64,000 bases of DNA, taken from the NCBI RefSeq assembly GCF_900142185.1, contig NZ_FQZZ01000001.1, forward strand, positions 868,001 to 932,000, in the 5' to 3' direction. Under the pieces are notes generated by a model. That model saw only the letters and a list, made by a program, of their open reading frames with translations. It was not told where the DNA came from and did not search any database. Each line of letters starts with the position of its first letter. The stretch's first letter is position 1. The stretch comes from Lutimaribacter pacificus (GTDB taxonomy: Bacteria > Pseudomonadota > Alphaproteobacteria > Rhodobacterales > Rhodobacteraceae). Both the position numbers and the translations under genes were made by a program. Shown here piece by piece: positions 25,526-34,042 of the stretch.

Positions 25526-26539
25526 ATGCGCAAGGCGTTCATCACCGGCACCGCGGGGTTCATCGGCTACCACCTCGCGCAATTGCTGCTCGACGAGGGG
25601 TGGCAGGTCGCGGGCTTCGACGGGATGACGGATTACTACGACGTCGCCCTGAAACGCCGCCGCCACGCCATGCTGCTGCAATCGCCGAACTTCACCACGA
25701 CCGAGGCGATGCTGGAGGATACCGATGCGCTGGACGCGGCGGTGGATGCGTTCGAACCGGACGTGATCGTGCACCTCGCCGCGCAGGCCGGCGTGCGCTA
25801 CAGCCTCGACGCGCCGCGCGCCTATCTCGACGCCAACGTGCTGGGCACCTTCAACGTGATGGAGGCCGCGCGCCGGCACGACGTCGACCACCTGCTGATG
25901 GCCTCCACCTCGTCGGTCTACGGGGCGAATACCGAGATGCCTTATGCCGAGACCGACAAGGCCGACAGCCAGCTGACGATCTATGCCGCCACCAAGAAGG
26001 CGACCGAGGCGATGGGCCATGCCTATGCGCATCTGTGGGCCCTGCCCACGACGATGTTCCGGTTTTTCACCGTCTACGGGCCCTGGGGGCGGCCCGACAT
26101 GGCGCTGTTCAAATTCGTCGACGCGATCCTGAACGGCCGGCCCATCGACATCTATAACCACGGCGAGATGTACCGCGATTTCACCTATGTCGCGGACCTG
26201 GTGCGCGGCATCCGCCTGCTGATCGACGCGGTCCCGCAGCGCCCCACCGATCCGGCCCACATCAAAGCGGGCGACAGCCTGTCCCCGGTCGCGCCTTACC
26301 GGATCGTCAATATCGGCAATTCCGAAAAGGTGAAGCTGCTCGATTTCGTCGACGCGATCGAAAAGGCGCTGGGCCGCCCCGCGCAGCGCAACATGATGGA
26401 GATGCAAAAGGGCGACGTGCCCGCCACCTGGGCCGATGCGACGCTTTTGCAGTCGCTGACCGGCTACCGCCCCGAAACCGATATCCGCGACGGCATCGCG
26501 CGCTTCGTGGCGTGGTACCGCGACTATTACGGCAAGTGA
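25526..26539 (+). CDS. NAD-dependent epimerase, probably UDP-glucuronate 4-epimerase
   Basis: A 337-residue extended SDR. The Rossmann motif TGTAGFIG is at residues 8-15, the Ser-Tyr-Lys triad is at ASTSSVYG and IYAATKK, and the family motif FFTVYGPWGRPDMALFKF is present. This last motif and the length match UDP-glucuronate 4-epimerases (CapI/LpsL type), which supply UDP-galacturonate for capsule or LPS. Gap from the decarboxylase is about 30 bases, so they may share a transcript. No other polysaccharide gene is near. Confidence 0.85.
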   Translation: MRKAFITGTAGFIGYHLAQLLLDEGWQVAGFDGMTDYYDVALKRRRHAMLLQSPNFTTTEAMLEDTDALDAAVDAFEPDVIVHLAAQAGVRYSLDAPRAYLDANVLGTFNVMEAARRHDVDHLLMASTSSVYGANTEMPYAETDKADSQLTIYAATKKATEAMGHAYAHLWALPTTMFRFFTVYGPWGRPDMALFKFVDAILNGRPIDIYNHGEMYRDFTYVADLVRGIRLLIDAVPQRPTDPAHIKAGDSLSPVAPYRIVNIGNSEKVKLLDFVDAIEKALGRPAQRNMMEMQKGDVPATWADATLLQSLTGYRPETDIRDGIARFVAWYRDYYGK

Positions 26540-26604
26540 CCCACCGGCGCGCGCCTTGCGCGCAACGTATTCGTATGCGCCCGGGCCGCGCAGGCCCTGG
26601 GGCC

Positions 26605-26621
26605 TGGGGGCAGCGCCCCCA
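26605..26621. terminator. GC hairpin between convergent genes
   Basis: TGGGGGC, a 3-base loop and GCCCCCA give a 7-bp stem between the convergent epimerase and PutR genes. No T-run follows on the forward strand, so it may act with Rho. The surrounding GC-rich tract looks like a common intergenic element. Confidence 0.4.
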
Positions 26622-26635
26622 ATCCGTCGTATCCC

Positions 26636-27106
26636 TTAAAGCCCGCTTTCCTTGACCGCCTGCATCGACACATGGGTCGAGGTCGCGCCGACATGGGGCA
26701 GGGCCGAGATCACCTCGCCCAGAACCTGCCGGTAGCTGCGGATATCGGCGGTGCGCACCTTGACCAGGTAGTCGAAGCTGCCCGCGATCATGTGGCATTC
26801 CTCGATCTCGGGCACCTTCATCACCGCCGCGTTGAAGGCCGACAGCGCCTTTTCCGTCGTATCGGTCAGCTTGACCTCGGCAAAGGCCACGTGGTCGAGC
26901 CCCAGTTTCGCGGGGTTCAGCATGGCGCGGAAGCCCAGGATGTATCCGTGCTCCTGCAATTTTCTGACACGCACCTGTGCGGGGCTTTTCGACAGGCCCA
27001 CCCGCCGGGCGAGATCGGCGATGGAAATGCGCCCGTCGGCGGACAGGACGCGCAGAATCCTGTGGTCGATGCGGTCCAGATGGTCGGTTTCGGTCCGTAA
27101 GGGCAT
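26636..27106 (-). CDS. putR: Lrp/AsnC-family proline utilisation regulator PutR
   Basis: A 156-residue Lrp-type regulator: winged HTH (about 12-62; ISIADLARRVGLSKSPAQVRVRKL) and a RAM effector-binding domain (about 75-150; IEECHMIAGSFDYLVKV). It is divergent from putA. In alphaproteobacteria this arrangement is PutR, which activates putA in response to proline. The start at 27106 has AAAGGACG upstream; an earlier in-frame ATG lacks one. Confidence 0.88.
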   Translation of the reverse strand: MPLRTETDHLDRIDHRILRVLSADGRISIADLARRVGLSKSPAQVRVRKLQEHGYILGFRAMLNPAKLGLDHVAFAEVKLTDTTEKALSAFNAAVMKVPEIEECHMIAGSFDYLVKVRTADIRSYRQVLGEVISALPHVGATSTHVSMQAVKESGL

Positions 27107-27153
27107 CTTTCGTCCTTTGGTGAAGGTTTCGAAAAAGTCTAACCGCCTGCAGG

Positions 27154-27171
27154 TGTCCAATCAACGGGACA
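27154..27171. promoter_or_regulatory. Inverted repeat TGTCC-N8-GGACA in the putR-putA intergenic region
   Basis: A perfect 5-bp inverted repeat with an 8-base spacer, 48 bases upstream of the PutR start and 63 bases upstream of the PutA start. Candidate PutR operator by position only. Confidence 0.35.
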
Positions 27172-27234
27172 AAAGTCTTCCAGATTCGGGGTATCCTGAA
27201 CCATAGCCCATGCCCGCCCGAAAGGAGCCCGCCC

Positions 27235-30200
27235 ATGTCCCGCCTCGAACCCCTGCGCCATGCCATCCGGTCCGCGCATCATGCCGGTGAAGCGGCGGTG
27301 CTTGCGGACCTGCAGGCGGCCAGTCCCGTGGATGAGGCAACGCGCGCGGCGGCCCATGCACGCGCGATCCGGCTGGTCGAGGGGATACGCGGCGCGGGCC
27401 GGTCCGGGCTGATGGAGGTGTTCCTGTCGGAATACGGCCTGTCCACCAGGGAGGGCGTGGCGCTGATGTGCCTGGCCGAGGCGTTGCTGCGCGTGCCCGA
27501 CCGCGAAACCATCGACGACCTGATCGAGGACAAGATCGCCCCCTCGGAATGGGGCGCGCATCTGGGGCGGTCGTCCTCGTCGCTGGTCAATGCCTCGACC
27601 TGGGCGCTGATGCTGACCGGCAAGGTGCTGCGCGACGACGAAGAGCCGGGGATCGCCAGCGTGCTGCATGGCGCGGTGAAACGGCTGGGCGAGCCGGTGA
27701 TCCGCTCGGCCGTGGCACGCGCGATGAAGGAGCTGGGCCACCAGTTCGTTCTGGGCCGCGATATCGACGAGGCGGTCCGGCGCGGGGCCGACCGCGCGCG
27801 GCAGGGCTATGGCTTTTCCTACGACATGCTGGGCGAGGCGGCGCTGACCGCGCATGATGCGGCCAGGTATCACGCGGCCTATGCCGATGCTATCGCGCGG
27901 CTGGCGCGGCACAGCAGATCGGACGATATCCGCGACAACCCCGGTATTTCGATCAAGCTGTCGGCGTTGCATCCCCGCTATGAAGAGGGGCAGCGCGACC
28001 GGGTGATGGCCGAACTGGTCCCCGCCACGCTGGAGCTGGCCCTGCAGGCGCGGCAGGCGGGCATGGGGCTGAATATCGACGCGGAAGAGGCCGACCGGCT
28101 GGACCTGTCGCTGGACGTGATCGAGGCGGTGCTGCGCGATCCGCGGCTGGCGGGCTGGGACGGGTTCGGCGTGGTCGTGCAGGCCTATGGCAAGCGCGCG
28201 GGCCCGGTGCTGGACTGGCTTTATGCGCTGGCCGAGGGGCTGGACCGCAGGATCATGGTGCGGCTGGTCAAGGGCGCCTATTGGGACACCGAGGTCAAGC
28301 GCGCGCAGGTCGAGGGGTTGGAGGGGTTCCCGGTCTTCACCCGCAAGCCCGCGACGGACGTCTCCTACCTGTGCTGCGCGCGAAAGCTGCTGGGCATGAC
28401 CAGCCGGATCTATCCGCAATTCGCCACCCATAATGCGCATAGCGTGGCCGCGATCCTGGAAATGGCCGATGACAGGGATGCCTTCGAATTCCAGCGCCTG
28501 CACGGCATGGGCGAGGCGCTGCACGATCTGGTGTTGCAACAGGCCGGAACGCGCTGCCGCATCTATGCGCCGGTGGGGGCGCATCGGGATCTTCTGGCCT
28601 ATCTGGTGCGGCGGCTGCTGGAGAACGGGGCGAATTCCAGCTTCGTCAACCAGATCGTCGACGAGGACGTGCCGCCCGCGCAGGTGGCGGCCGACCCGTT
28701 CGCGGCGCTGGCGCATAGCGAAAGGTCGGCGGCGGTGCGCGACCCGGCCGATCTGTTCCGGCCCGAGCGGGCGAATTCGCGCGGCTTCGACCTGCACGAC
28801 GCGCGCGACCTGGGGCGGATCGAACGGGCCCGCGCGCCGTTCCGCGATACGCAATGGCAGGCCGGGCCGCTGATCGCGGGCGATGTTGCGGGCGGCGAGC
28901 TGCACGAGGTGCGCAACCCCGCGCGGCCCGGCGACGTGGTGGGGCAGGTGGTGCTCTGTTCCGATGCCGATGTGGAAACCGCCCTTGCCGCGGCGCGGCC
29001 CTGGCAGGCGGACGCCGCGACGCGGGCCGGGGTGCTGAACCGGGTGGCCGACCTTTACGAGCAGAATTTCGGCGAGATTTTCGCGGTGGTGGCACGCGAG
29101 GCCGGCAAGACGCCCGGGGATGCCGTGGCCGAACTGCGCGAGGCGGTGGATTTCCTGCGCTACTACGCCGCGCGCGGGCAAGAGCTGTCGCGCGGGCCGC
29201 GCGGGGTCTTCACCTGCATCAGCCCGTGGAATTTCCCGCTGGCCATCTTTACCGGCCAGATCGCGGCGGCGCTGGCGGCGGGCAACGCGGTGCTGGCGAA
29301 ACCGGCCGAAGCGACGATGCTGACCGCCCATCTGGCGGTGCGGCTGATGCATAAGGCCGGGGTGCCGCGCGACGCGATCCAGCTTTTGCCCGGTCACGGC
29401 GCCACTGTCGGTGCGCAACTGACCGGCGACGCGCGGGTGGATGGCGTCTGCTTCACCGGCTCGACCGCCACGGCGCAGCGCATCAACCGGGCGATGGCCG
29501 ATGGCGTTGCGCCCCCGGCGCCGCTGATCGCCGAAACCGGCGGGCTGAACGCGATGATCGTCGACAGCACCGCGCTGCCCGAACAGGCGGTGCGCGATAT
29601 CGTGGCCTCGGCGTTCCAGTCGGCGGGGCAGCGGTGCTCGGCGCTGCGTTGCCTTTACGTGCAGCAGGATATCGCGGGTCCGTTCCTGACCATGCTGTTC
29701 GGCGCGATGGATGAGCTGCGGCTGGGCGATCCGTGGGAGCACAGCACCGATGTCGGTCCGGTGATCGACGCGCGCGCGCAGGCCGATATCGCCGCCTATA
29801 TCGACGCGGCCGATGCCGCGGGGCGGCTGCTGAAACGGGTGGATGCCCCGCAACAGGGGCATTTCATCGGCCCCGCCGCGATCCGCGTGTCGGGCCTTGC
29901 CGATCTGGAGCGCGAAATCTTTGGCCCCGTGCTGCACATCGCCACCTTCCGCGCACACGAGATCGACGCGGTGGTGGATGCGGTAAATGCCGGCGGCTAT
30001 GGCCTGACATTCGGGTTGCACACCCGGATCGACGGGCGGGTCGAGCAGGTCACCAGCCGGTTGCGCGTCGGCAATGCCTATGTGAACCGCAACCAGATCG
30101 GTGCCGTGGTCGGCAGCCAGCCCTTCGGTGGCGAGGGCCTGTCGGGCACCGGGCCCAAGGCCGGCGGGCCGGATTACGTGCCGCGCTTTGCCGCCGGGGA

Positions 30201-30735
30201 CCTGCCGCGCCACGACCCGGTGCCGGGGGATGCGGCGGACCCGGCGCAGGTGCAGGACCGGCTGGATGCGCTGGCCGCGCTTGAGCTGCCGCGCCTGAGC
30301 GTCCGGGACCTGCCCGGGCCCACGGGGGAATCGAACCGGCTGTCGGTCTTTGGCCGGGGCACGGTCCTGTGCCTTGGCCCCACCGCCGCGGATGCCGCCG
30401 AACAGGTGCGGATCGCGCGCGATGCGGGATGCCAGGCGCTGGCCGTGGCGCCGGGCGTGCCGCCCGCGCAGGGCATCGACGGGGTCCTGCCGCGCGTGGC
30501 GCTGGCCGGCCTGCGGGGCGTCGCGCTGGTGGCGCTCTGGTCCGGTGACGACGATCTGCGCGCGGCGCGGCAGGCACTGGCCCGGCGCGAGGGTGCGCTG
30601 ATCGGGCTGGCGGCGGGGCACGACCTGGCCGCGCGCTGCCGGCTGGAGCGGCATATCTGCATCGACACCACCGCCGCGGGCGGCAACGCCGCGCTGCTGG
30701 CGGCCGAGTCCGGGGCGCCGCAGGCCGCCCCGTGA
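27235..30735 (+). CDS. putA: Bifunctional proline dehydrogenase / L-glutamate gamma-semialdehyde dehydrogenase PutA
   Basis: A 1166-residue enzyme oxidising proline to glutamate with FAD then NAD. Residues 1-110 are the helical arm; there is no N-terminal ribbon-helix-helix, so it is not self-regulating. The PRODH barrel (about 150-480) has RLVKGAYWDTEVKRAQ. The aldehyde dehydrogenase (about 550-1020) has SPWNFPLAIFTGQ, Glu767 and catalytic Cys801 (SAGQRCSAL). The last 150 residues are a C-terminal domain as in longer PutAs. AAAGGAG precedes the start. It is divergent from putR. Confidence 0.95.
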   Translation: MSRLEPLRHAIRSAHHAGEAAVLADLQAASPVDEATRAAAHARAIRLVEGIRGAGRSGLMEVFLSEYGLSTREGVALMCLAEALLRVPDRETIDDLIEDKIAPSEWGAHLGRSSSSLVNASTWALMLTGKVLRDDEEPGIASVLHGAVKRLGEPVIRSAVARAMKELGHQFVLGRDIDEAVRRGADRARQGYGFSYDMLGEAALTAHDAARYHAAYADAIARLARHSRSDDIRDNPGISIKLSALHPRYEEGQRDRVMAELVPATLELALQARQAGMGLNIDAEEADRLDLSLDVIEAVLRDPRLAGWDGFGVVVQAYGKRAGPVLDWLYALAEGLDRRIMVRLVKGAYWDTEVKRAQVEGLEGFPVFTRKPATDVSYLCCARKLLGMTSRIYPQFATHNAHSVAAILEMADDRDAFEFQRLHGMGEALHDLVLQQAGTRCRIYAPVGAHRDLLAYLVRRLLENGANSSFVNQIVDEDVPPAQVAADPFAALAHSERSAAVRDPADLFRPERANSRGFDLHDARDLGRIERARAPFRDTQWQAGPLIAGDVAGGELHEVRNPARPGDVVGQVVLCSDADVETALAAARPWQADAATRAGVLNRVADLYEQNFGEIFAVVAREAGKTPGDAVAELREAVDFLRYYAARGQELSRGPRGVFTCISPWNFPLAIFTGQIAAALAAGNAVLAKPAEATMLTAHLAVRLMHKAGVPRDAIQLLPGHGATVGAQLTGDARVDGVCFTGSTATAQRINRAMADGVAPPAPLIAETGGLNAMIVDSTALPEQAVRDIVASAFQSAGQRCSALRCLYVQQDIAGPFLTMLFGAMDELRLGDPWEHSTDVGPVIDARAQADIAAYIDAADAAGRLLKRVDAPQQGHFIGPAAIRVSGLADLEREIFGPVLHIATFRAHEIDAVVDAVNAGGYGLTFGLHTRIDGRVEQVTSRLRVGNAYVNRNQIGAVVGSQPFGGEGLSGTGPKAGGPDYVPRFAAGDLPRHDPVPGDAADPAQVQDRLDALAALELPRLSVRDLPGPTGESNRLSVFGRGTVLCLGPTAADAAEQVRIARDAGCQALAVAPGVPPAQGIDGVLPRVALAGLRGVALVALWSGDDDLRAARQALARREGALIGLAAGHDLAARCRLERHICIDTTAAGGNAALLAAESGAPQAAP

Positions 30736-30755
30736 CACCGGCGCAAGGCGGCTGA

Positions 30756-30776
30756 TTGGTCACCTTTCCTGACCAA
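30756..30776. promoter_or_regulatory. Perfect 7-bp inverted repeat TTGGTCA-N7-TGACCAA, candidate operator of the TRAP operon
   Basis: Perfect arms and a 7-base spacer, 80-100 bases upstream of dctP and 20 bases after putA. The TGGTC...GACCA arms resemble GntR-type half-sites. As a terminator it would be weak, because no T-run follows. Confidence 0.5.
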
Positions 30777-30855
30777 ACCCCTTGGCAGACGGGCACCCGT
30801 CGGCTAGCCTTTCGGCGACGGCCCGACAAACGGGCCGCAAACCAGGGAGTGAGAC

Positions 30856-31872
30856 ATGCAGAAAATCCTGTCGCGGGTCGCCGTCGCGGCCCTTGCCGCC
30901 GCATTCGCCACCGAGGCGATGGCGACCGAATGGAACGTGTCCGTCTGGGGCAAGCGCCGCGCCTTCACCGAACATATCGAGAAGCTGGCCGAGCTTGTGT
31001 CGGAAAAGACCGGCGGCGAATTCACCATGAATATCAGCTATGGCGGGCTGAGCAAGAACACCGAGAACCTCGACGGTATTTCCATCGGCGCCTTCGAGAT
31101 GGCGCAGTTCTGCGCGGGCTACCACCCCGACAAGAACCGCGCGATCACCGTGCTGGAACTGCCTTTCCTGGGCGTGCGCGACCTGGAAGAGGAGGTGGCG
31201 GTCAGCAACGCGGTCTATGCCCATCCGGCGGTCGAGCGGGAAATGGCCCAGTGGAACGCAAGGATGCTGATGACCAGCCCGATGCCGCAATACAACCTCG
31301 TCGGCACCGGCGAGCCGCGCGACGAGCTGGCCGAGTTCGACGGTATGCGCGTCCGCGCCACCGGCGGCCTGGGCGAGGCGTTCCGCGCCGTGGGCGGCGT
31401 GCCCACCTCGGTCACCGCGTCCGAGGCGTATCAGGCGATGGAATCGGGCGTGGTGGACACCGTGTCCTTTGCCCAGCACGCGCACCTGTCTTTCGGCACG
31501 ATCAACCGGGCGACGTGGTGGACGGCGAACCTGAACCCCGGCACGGTGAACTGCCCCGTCGTCGTCAATATCGACGCCTACGACGCGCTCAGCGACGCGC
31601 ACCGCCAGGCGCTGGACGAGTCCGTGCCCGAGGCGGTGGCCTTCTACCTCGAAAACTACGGCAAGCTGCTGCAGCGGTGGGACGAGGTGCTGGCCGAGAA
31701 GAACGTGCAGAAGGTGACGATCCCCGACGAGGAGCTTGCCAAGTTCCGCGAAGTGGGCGGCCAGCCGATCCACGACGAATGGATCGCCGAGATGTCGGCG
31801 CAGGGGATGCCCGCGCAGGAGCTGTACGATCTGGTCCAGCAGACGCTGGAGCAGCATCGCGCCTCGAACTGA
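30856..31872 (+). CDS. dctP: TRAP transporter substrate-binding protein DctP
   Basis: A 338-residue periplasmic binding protein of the DctP/TAXI-like TRAP family, with a Sec signal peptide (about 1-22, ending in EAMA). The conserved helix-dipole Arg region is at DGMRVRATGGLGEAF (near 155), where the Arg normally binds a carboxylate. Further family motifs are SEAYQAMESGVVD and VNIDAYDALS. It heads a three-gene operon with dctQ and dctM; GGGAGTGAG precedes the start. The substrate is probably a carboxylate, not further specifiable. Confidence 0.9.
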   Translation: MQKILSRVAVAALAAAFATEAMATEWNVSVWGKRRAFTEHIEKLAELVSEKTGGEFTMNISYGGLSKNTENLDGISIGAFEMAQFCAGYHPDKNRAITVLELPFLGVRDLEEEVAVSNAVYAHPAVEREMAQWNARMLMTSPMPQYNLVGTGEPRDELAEFDGMRVRATGGLGEAFRAVGGVPTSVTASEAYQAMESGVVDTVSFAQHAHLSFGTINRATWWTANLNPGTVNCPVVVNIDAYDALSDAHRQALDESVPEAVAFYLENYGKLLQRWDEVLAEKNVQKVTIPDEELAKFREVGGQPIHDEWIAEMSAQGMPAQELYDLVQQTLEQHRASN

Positions 31873-31964
31873 GGCAGGCGTGACAACGGGCCGCCGCGCC
31901 GGGACATGTGTCCGGCGCGGCGGCTCGGCATCCCGTGCACATCACGAAAACAGGGGGGCAGGGT

Positions 31965-32594
31965 ATGGCAGGTGCGGCGCCCGTGCTGGAGGACGGCAGC
32001 GTTCTGAGCCGTCTTGACCGCGGTCTTTTGCGGCTGGAAAGGGGATTTGCGTTGATCGCGGGGCTGGCGGTTCTGTCGCTGATGTTCCTCGCGGTCCGCT
32101 CGGTCGGGGGGCGGCTGCTGCTCAATGCGCCGCTGTCGGGCTACGTCGACTGGATCATGCAGCTCATGCCGCTGATCGCGATCCTTGCGGTGTCCTTCGC
32201 GCAGCGCGACGGCACGCATATCCGCATGGACCTGCTGGTGGCGCATCTCGGGGGCAGGGCGCTTTGGCTGTTCGAGCTGATCTCGGTGCTGCTGATCCTG
32301 TTCCTGATGGTGTTCCTGCTCTGGGGAAGCTGGGCACATTTCCTGCGCAGCTTCGATCTGGCGGCCCCGCTCTGGAGCCGCGATTCCACCATTGATATCG
32401 GGCTGCCGATCTGGCCGGCGAAACTGCTGGTGCCGGTGGCGATCTTCGTTTTGTGCCTGCGGCTCTGCATACAGGCCTGGGGCTATGGCCGCGCGCTGGT
32501 GCTGGGGCTGGCGAACCCGGTCGCGGTGCCGCTGGTGCAGGATGCCGCCGCGCAGGCCGCGGCCGAGGCCGAAACCCTCGGCGAGAAAGGGTAG
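31965..32594 (+). CDS. dctQ: TRAP transporter small permease DctQ
   Basis: A 209-residue membrane protein with four helices. It has the DctQ signature FAQRDGTHIRMDLL after the second helix. The C-terminal tail is Ala/Glu-rich. The start at 31965 follows a G-rich ribosome site; upstream in-frame ATG gives an unlikely N-terminus. It lies 92 bases after dctP and 4 bases before dctM. Confidence 0.88.
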   Translation: MAGAAPVLEDGSVLSRLDRGLLRLERGFALIAGLAVLSLMFLAVRSVGGRLLLNAPLSGYVDWIMQLMPLIAILAVSFAQRDGTHIRMDLLVAHLGGRALWLFELISVLLILFLMVFLLWGSWAHFLRSFDLAAPLWSRDSTIDIGLPIWPAKLLVPVAIFVLCLRLCIQAWGYGRALVLGLANPVAVPLVQDAAAQAAAEAETLGEKG

Positions 32595-32598
32595 GCGC

Positions 32599-34002
32599 AT
32601 GGAACCCATCGAAATCGGTCTGTGGGTTTCGGGCGGGATGCTCGTGCTCGTGGTGCTGGGGATGCGGGTGGCCTTTGCCGCCGCGCTGGCCGGGCTGGTC
32701 GGCCTGTTCATAATCTTCTGGTCGAAACGCGGCTTCGATCCCGAACAGCTGGGCTGGGCGATCACCGTGGCGGCCAAGACGGCGGGGCAGGTGCCCCATT
32801 CCAAGGTGGCCAGCCACGAGCTCAGCCTGATCCCGACCTTCATCCTGATCGGGTATCTGGCCTATTATGCCGGGCTGACCCGCGCGCTGTTCGAGGCGGC
32901 GAAACGCTGGATTGCGTGGCTGCCCGGCGGGCTGGCGGTGTCGACGATCTTTGCCACCGCCGGTTTCGCCGCCGTGTCCGGCGCGTCGGTCGCCACCGCG
33001 GCGGTGTTCGCACGCATCGGCATCCCCGAAATGCTGAAGATCGGCTACAACAAGCAATTCGCCGCCGGCGTGGTGGCGGCGGGGGGCACGCTGGCCTCGC
33101 TCATCCCGCCCTCGGCGATCCTGGTGATCTATGCGATCATCGTCGAACAGGACGTGGGCAAGCTGCTGCTGGCGGGCTTCGTGCCGGGCGCGTTCTCGGC
33201 GGTGATCTATGCGCTGCTGATCGTCGGCATCGCGGTGGTGTTCAAATCGGTGGGCCCGCCGGTCAGCGGCTTTACGTGGCGCGAACGCTTTGCGTCGCTG
33301 CCCGCGGCGATGCCGATCCTGCTGGTGGTCGTGATCATCATCTTCTTCGTCTACAACCCGTTCGGCGAAAAGGCCTGGGGCACGCCCACCGAGGGCGGCG
33401 CGCTGGGGGCCTTCATCATCTTCCTGATGGCGCTGGGCCGCGGGATGCGCTGGGCCGAGCTGAAATCGGCGCTGATCGAAACCGCCAAGCTGACGGTGAT
33501 GATCTTTACCATCATCTGGGGCGTGCTGATCTACGTGCGTTTCCTGGGCTTTGCACAATTGCCCGACGCCTTCGCCGACTGGATCACCTCGCTGCATTTC
33601 TCGCCCTGGGCGATCCTTGTCTGTATCCTTCTGGCCTATGCGGTGCTGGGCATGTTCATGGATGCGATCGGGATGCTGCTGCTGACCCTGCCGGTGGTCT
33701 ATCCGGCGGTGATGGCCCTGAACGGGGGCGAGTTCGTGTCCGCCGAGGACAGCGCCTTTGGCATGAACGGCACGATGTGCGCGATCTGGTTCGGCATCCT
33801 TGTGGTCAAGATGGCCGAGTTCTGCCTGATCACGCCGCCCATCGGGCTGAACTGCTTTGTCGTGGCCGGCGTGCGCGAGGATCTGAGCGTGCAGGACGTG
33901 TTCAAGGGGGTCACGCCCTTTTTCATCGCGGATGCGGTGACCATCGGGCTGCTGGTGGCCTTTCCGGCCATCGTGCTGTGGCTGCCATCGCTGGCAAGCT
34001 GA
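32599..34002 (+). CDS. dctM: TRAP transporter large permease DctM
   Basis: A 467-residue membrane protein of about 12 helices that couples sodium-driven uptake. Family motifs include GFAAVSGASVATAAVFARIGIPEM and GTLASLIPPSAILVIYAI, and in the second half MFMDAIGMLLLTLPVVYP and TPPIGLNCFVVAGV. The start at 32599 follows dctQ by 4 bases, so translation is coupled. A strong hairpin terminator lies 3 bases after the stop. Confidence 0.93.
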   Translation: MEPIEIGLWVSGGMLVLVVLGMRVAFAAALAGLVGLFIIFWSKRGFDPEQLGWAITVAAKTAGQVPHSKVASHELSLIPTFILIGYLAYYAGLTRALFEAAKRWIAWLPGGLAVSTIFATAGFAAVSGASVATAAVFARIGIPEMLKIGYNKQFAAGVVAAGGTLASLIPPSAILVIYAIIVEQDVGKLLLAGFVPGAFSAVIYALLIVGIAVVFKSVGPPVSGFTWRERFASLPAAMPILLVVVIIIFFVYNPFGEKAWGTPTEGGALGAFIIFLMALGRGMRWAELKSALIETAKLTVMIFTIIWGVLIYVRFLGFAQLPDAFADWITSLHFSPWAILVCILLAYAVLGMFMDAIGMLLLTLPVVYPAVMALNGGEFVSAEDSAFGMNGTMCAIWFGILVVKMAEFCLITPPIGLNCFVVAGVREDLSVQDVFKGVTPFFIADAVTIGLLVAFPAIVLWLPSLAS

Positions 34003-34004
34003 CA

Positions 34005-34030
34005 GGGTGGGCGGGAATGCCCGCCCACCC
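34005..34030. terminator. Bidirectional hairpin between dctM and the FMO gene
   Basis: An 11-bp perfect stem (34005-34015 with 34020-34030) with loop AATG, between convergent genes. No clear T-run on either side. Note that the arm GGGTGGGC is also found in the terminator at 2351. Confidence 0.65.
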
Positions 34031-34042
34031 GTCGCCTAAGGG

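Noticed and set aside
27139-30738. Very long open frame opposite putA (about 1200 codons)
   Set aside because: It mirrors putA codon for codon, is rich in Arg, His, Gln and Pro, has no domain, and is an effect of high GC at third positions.
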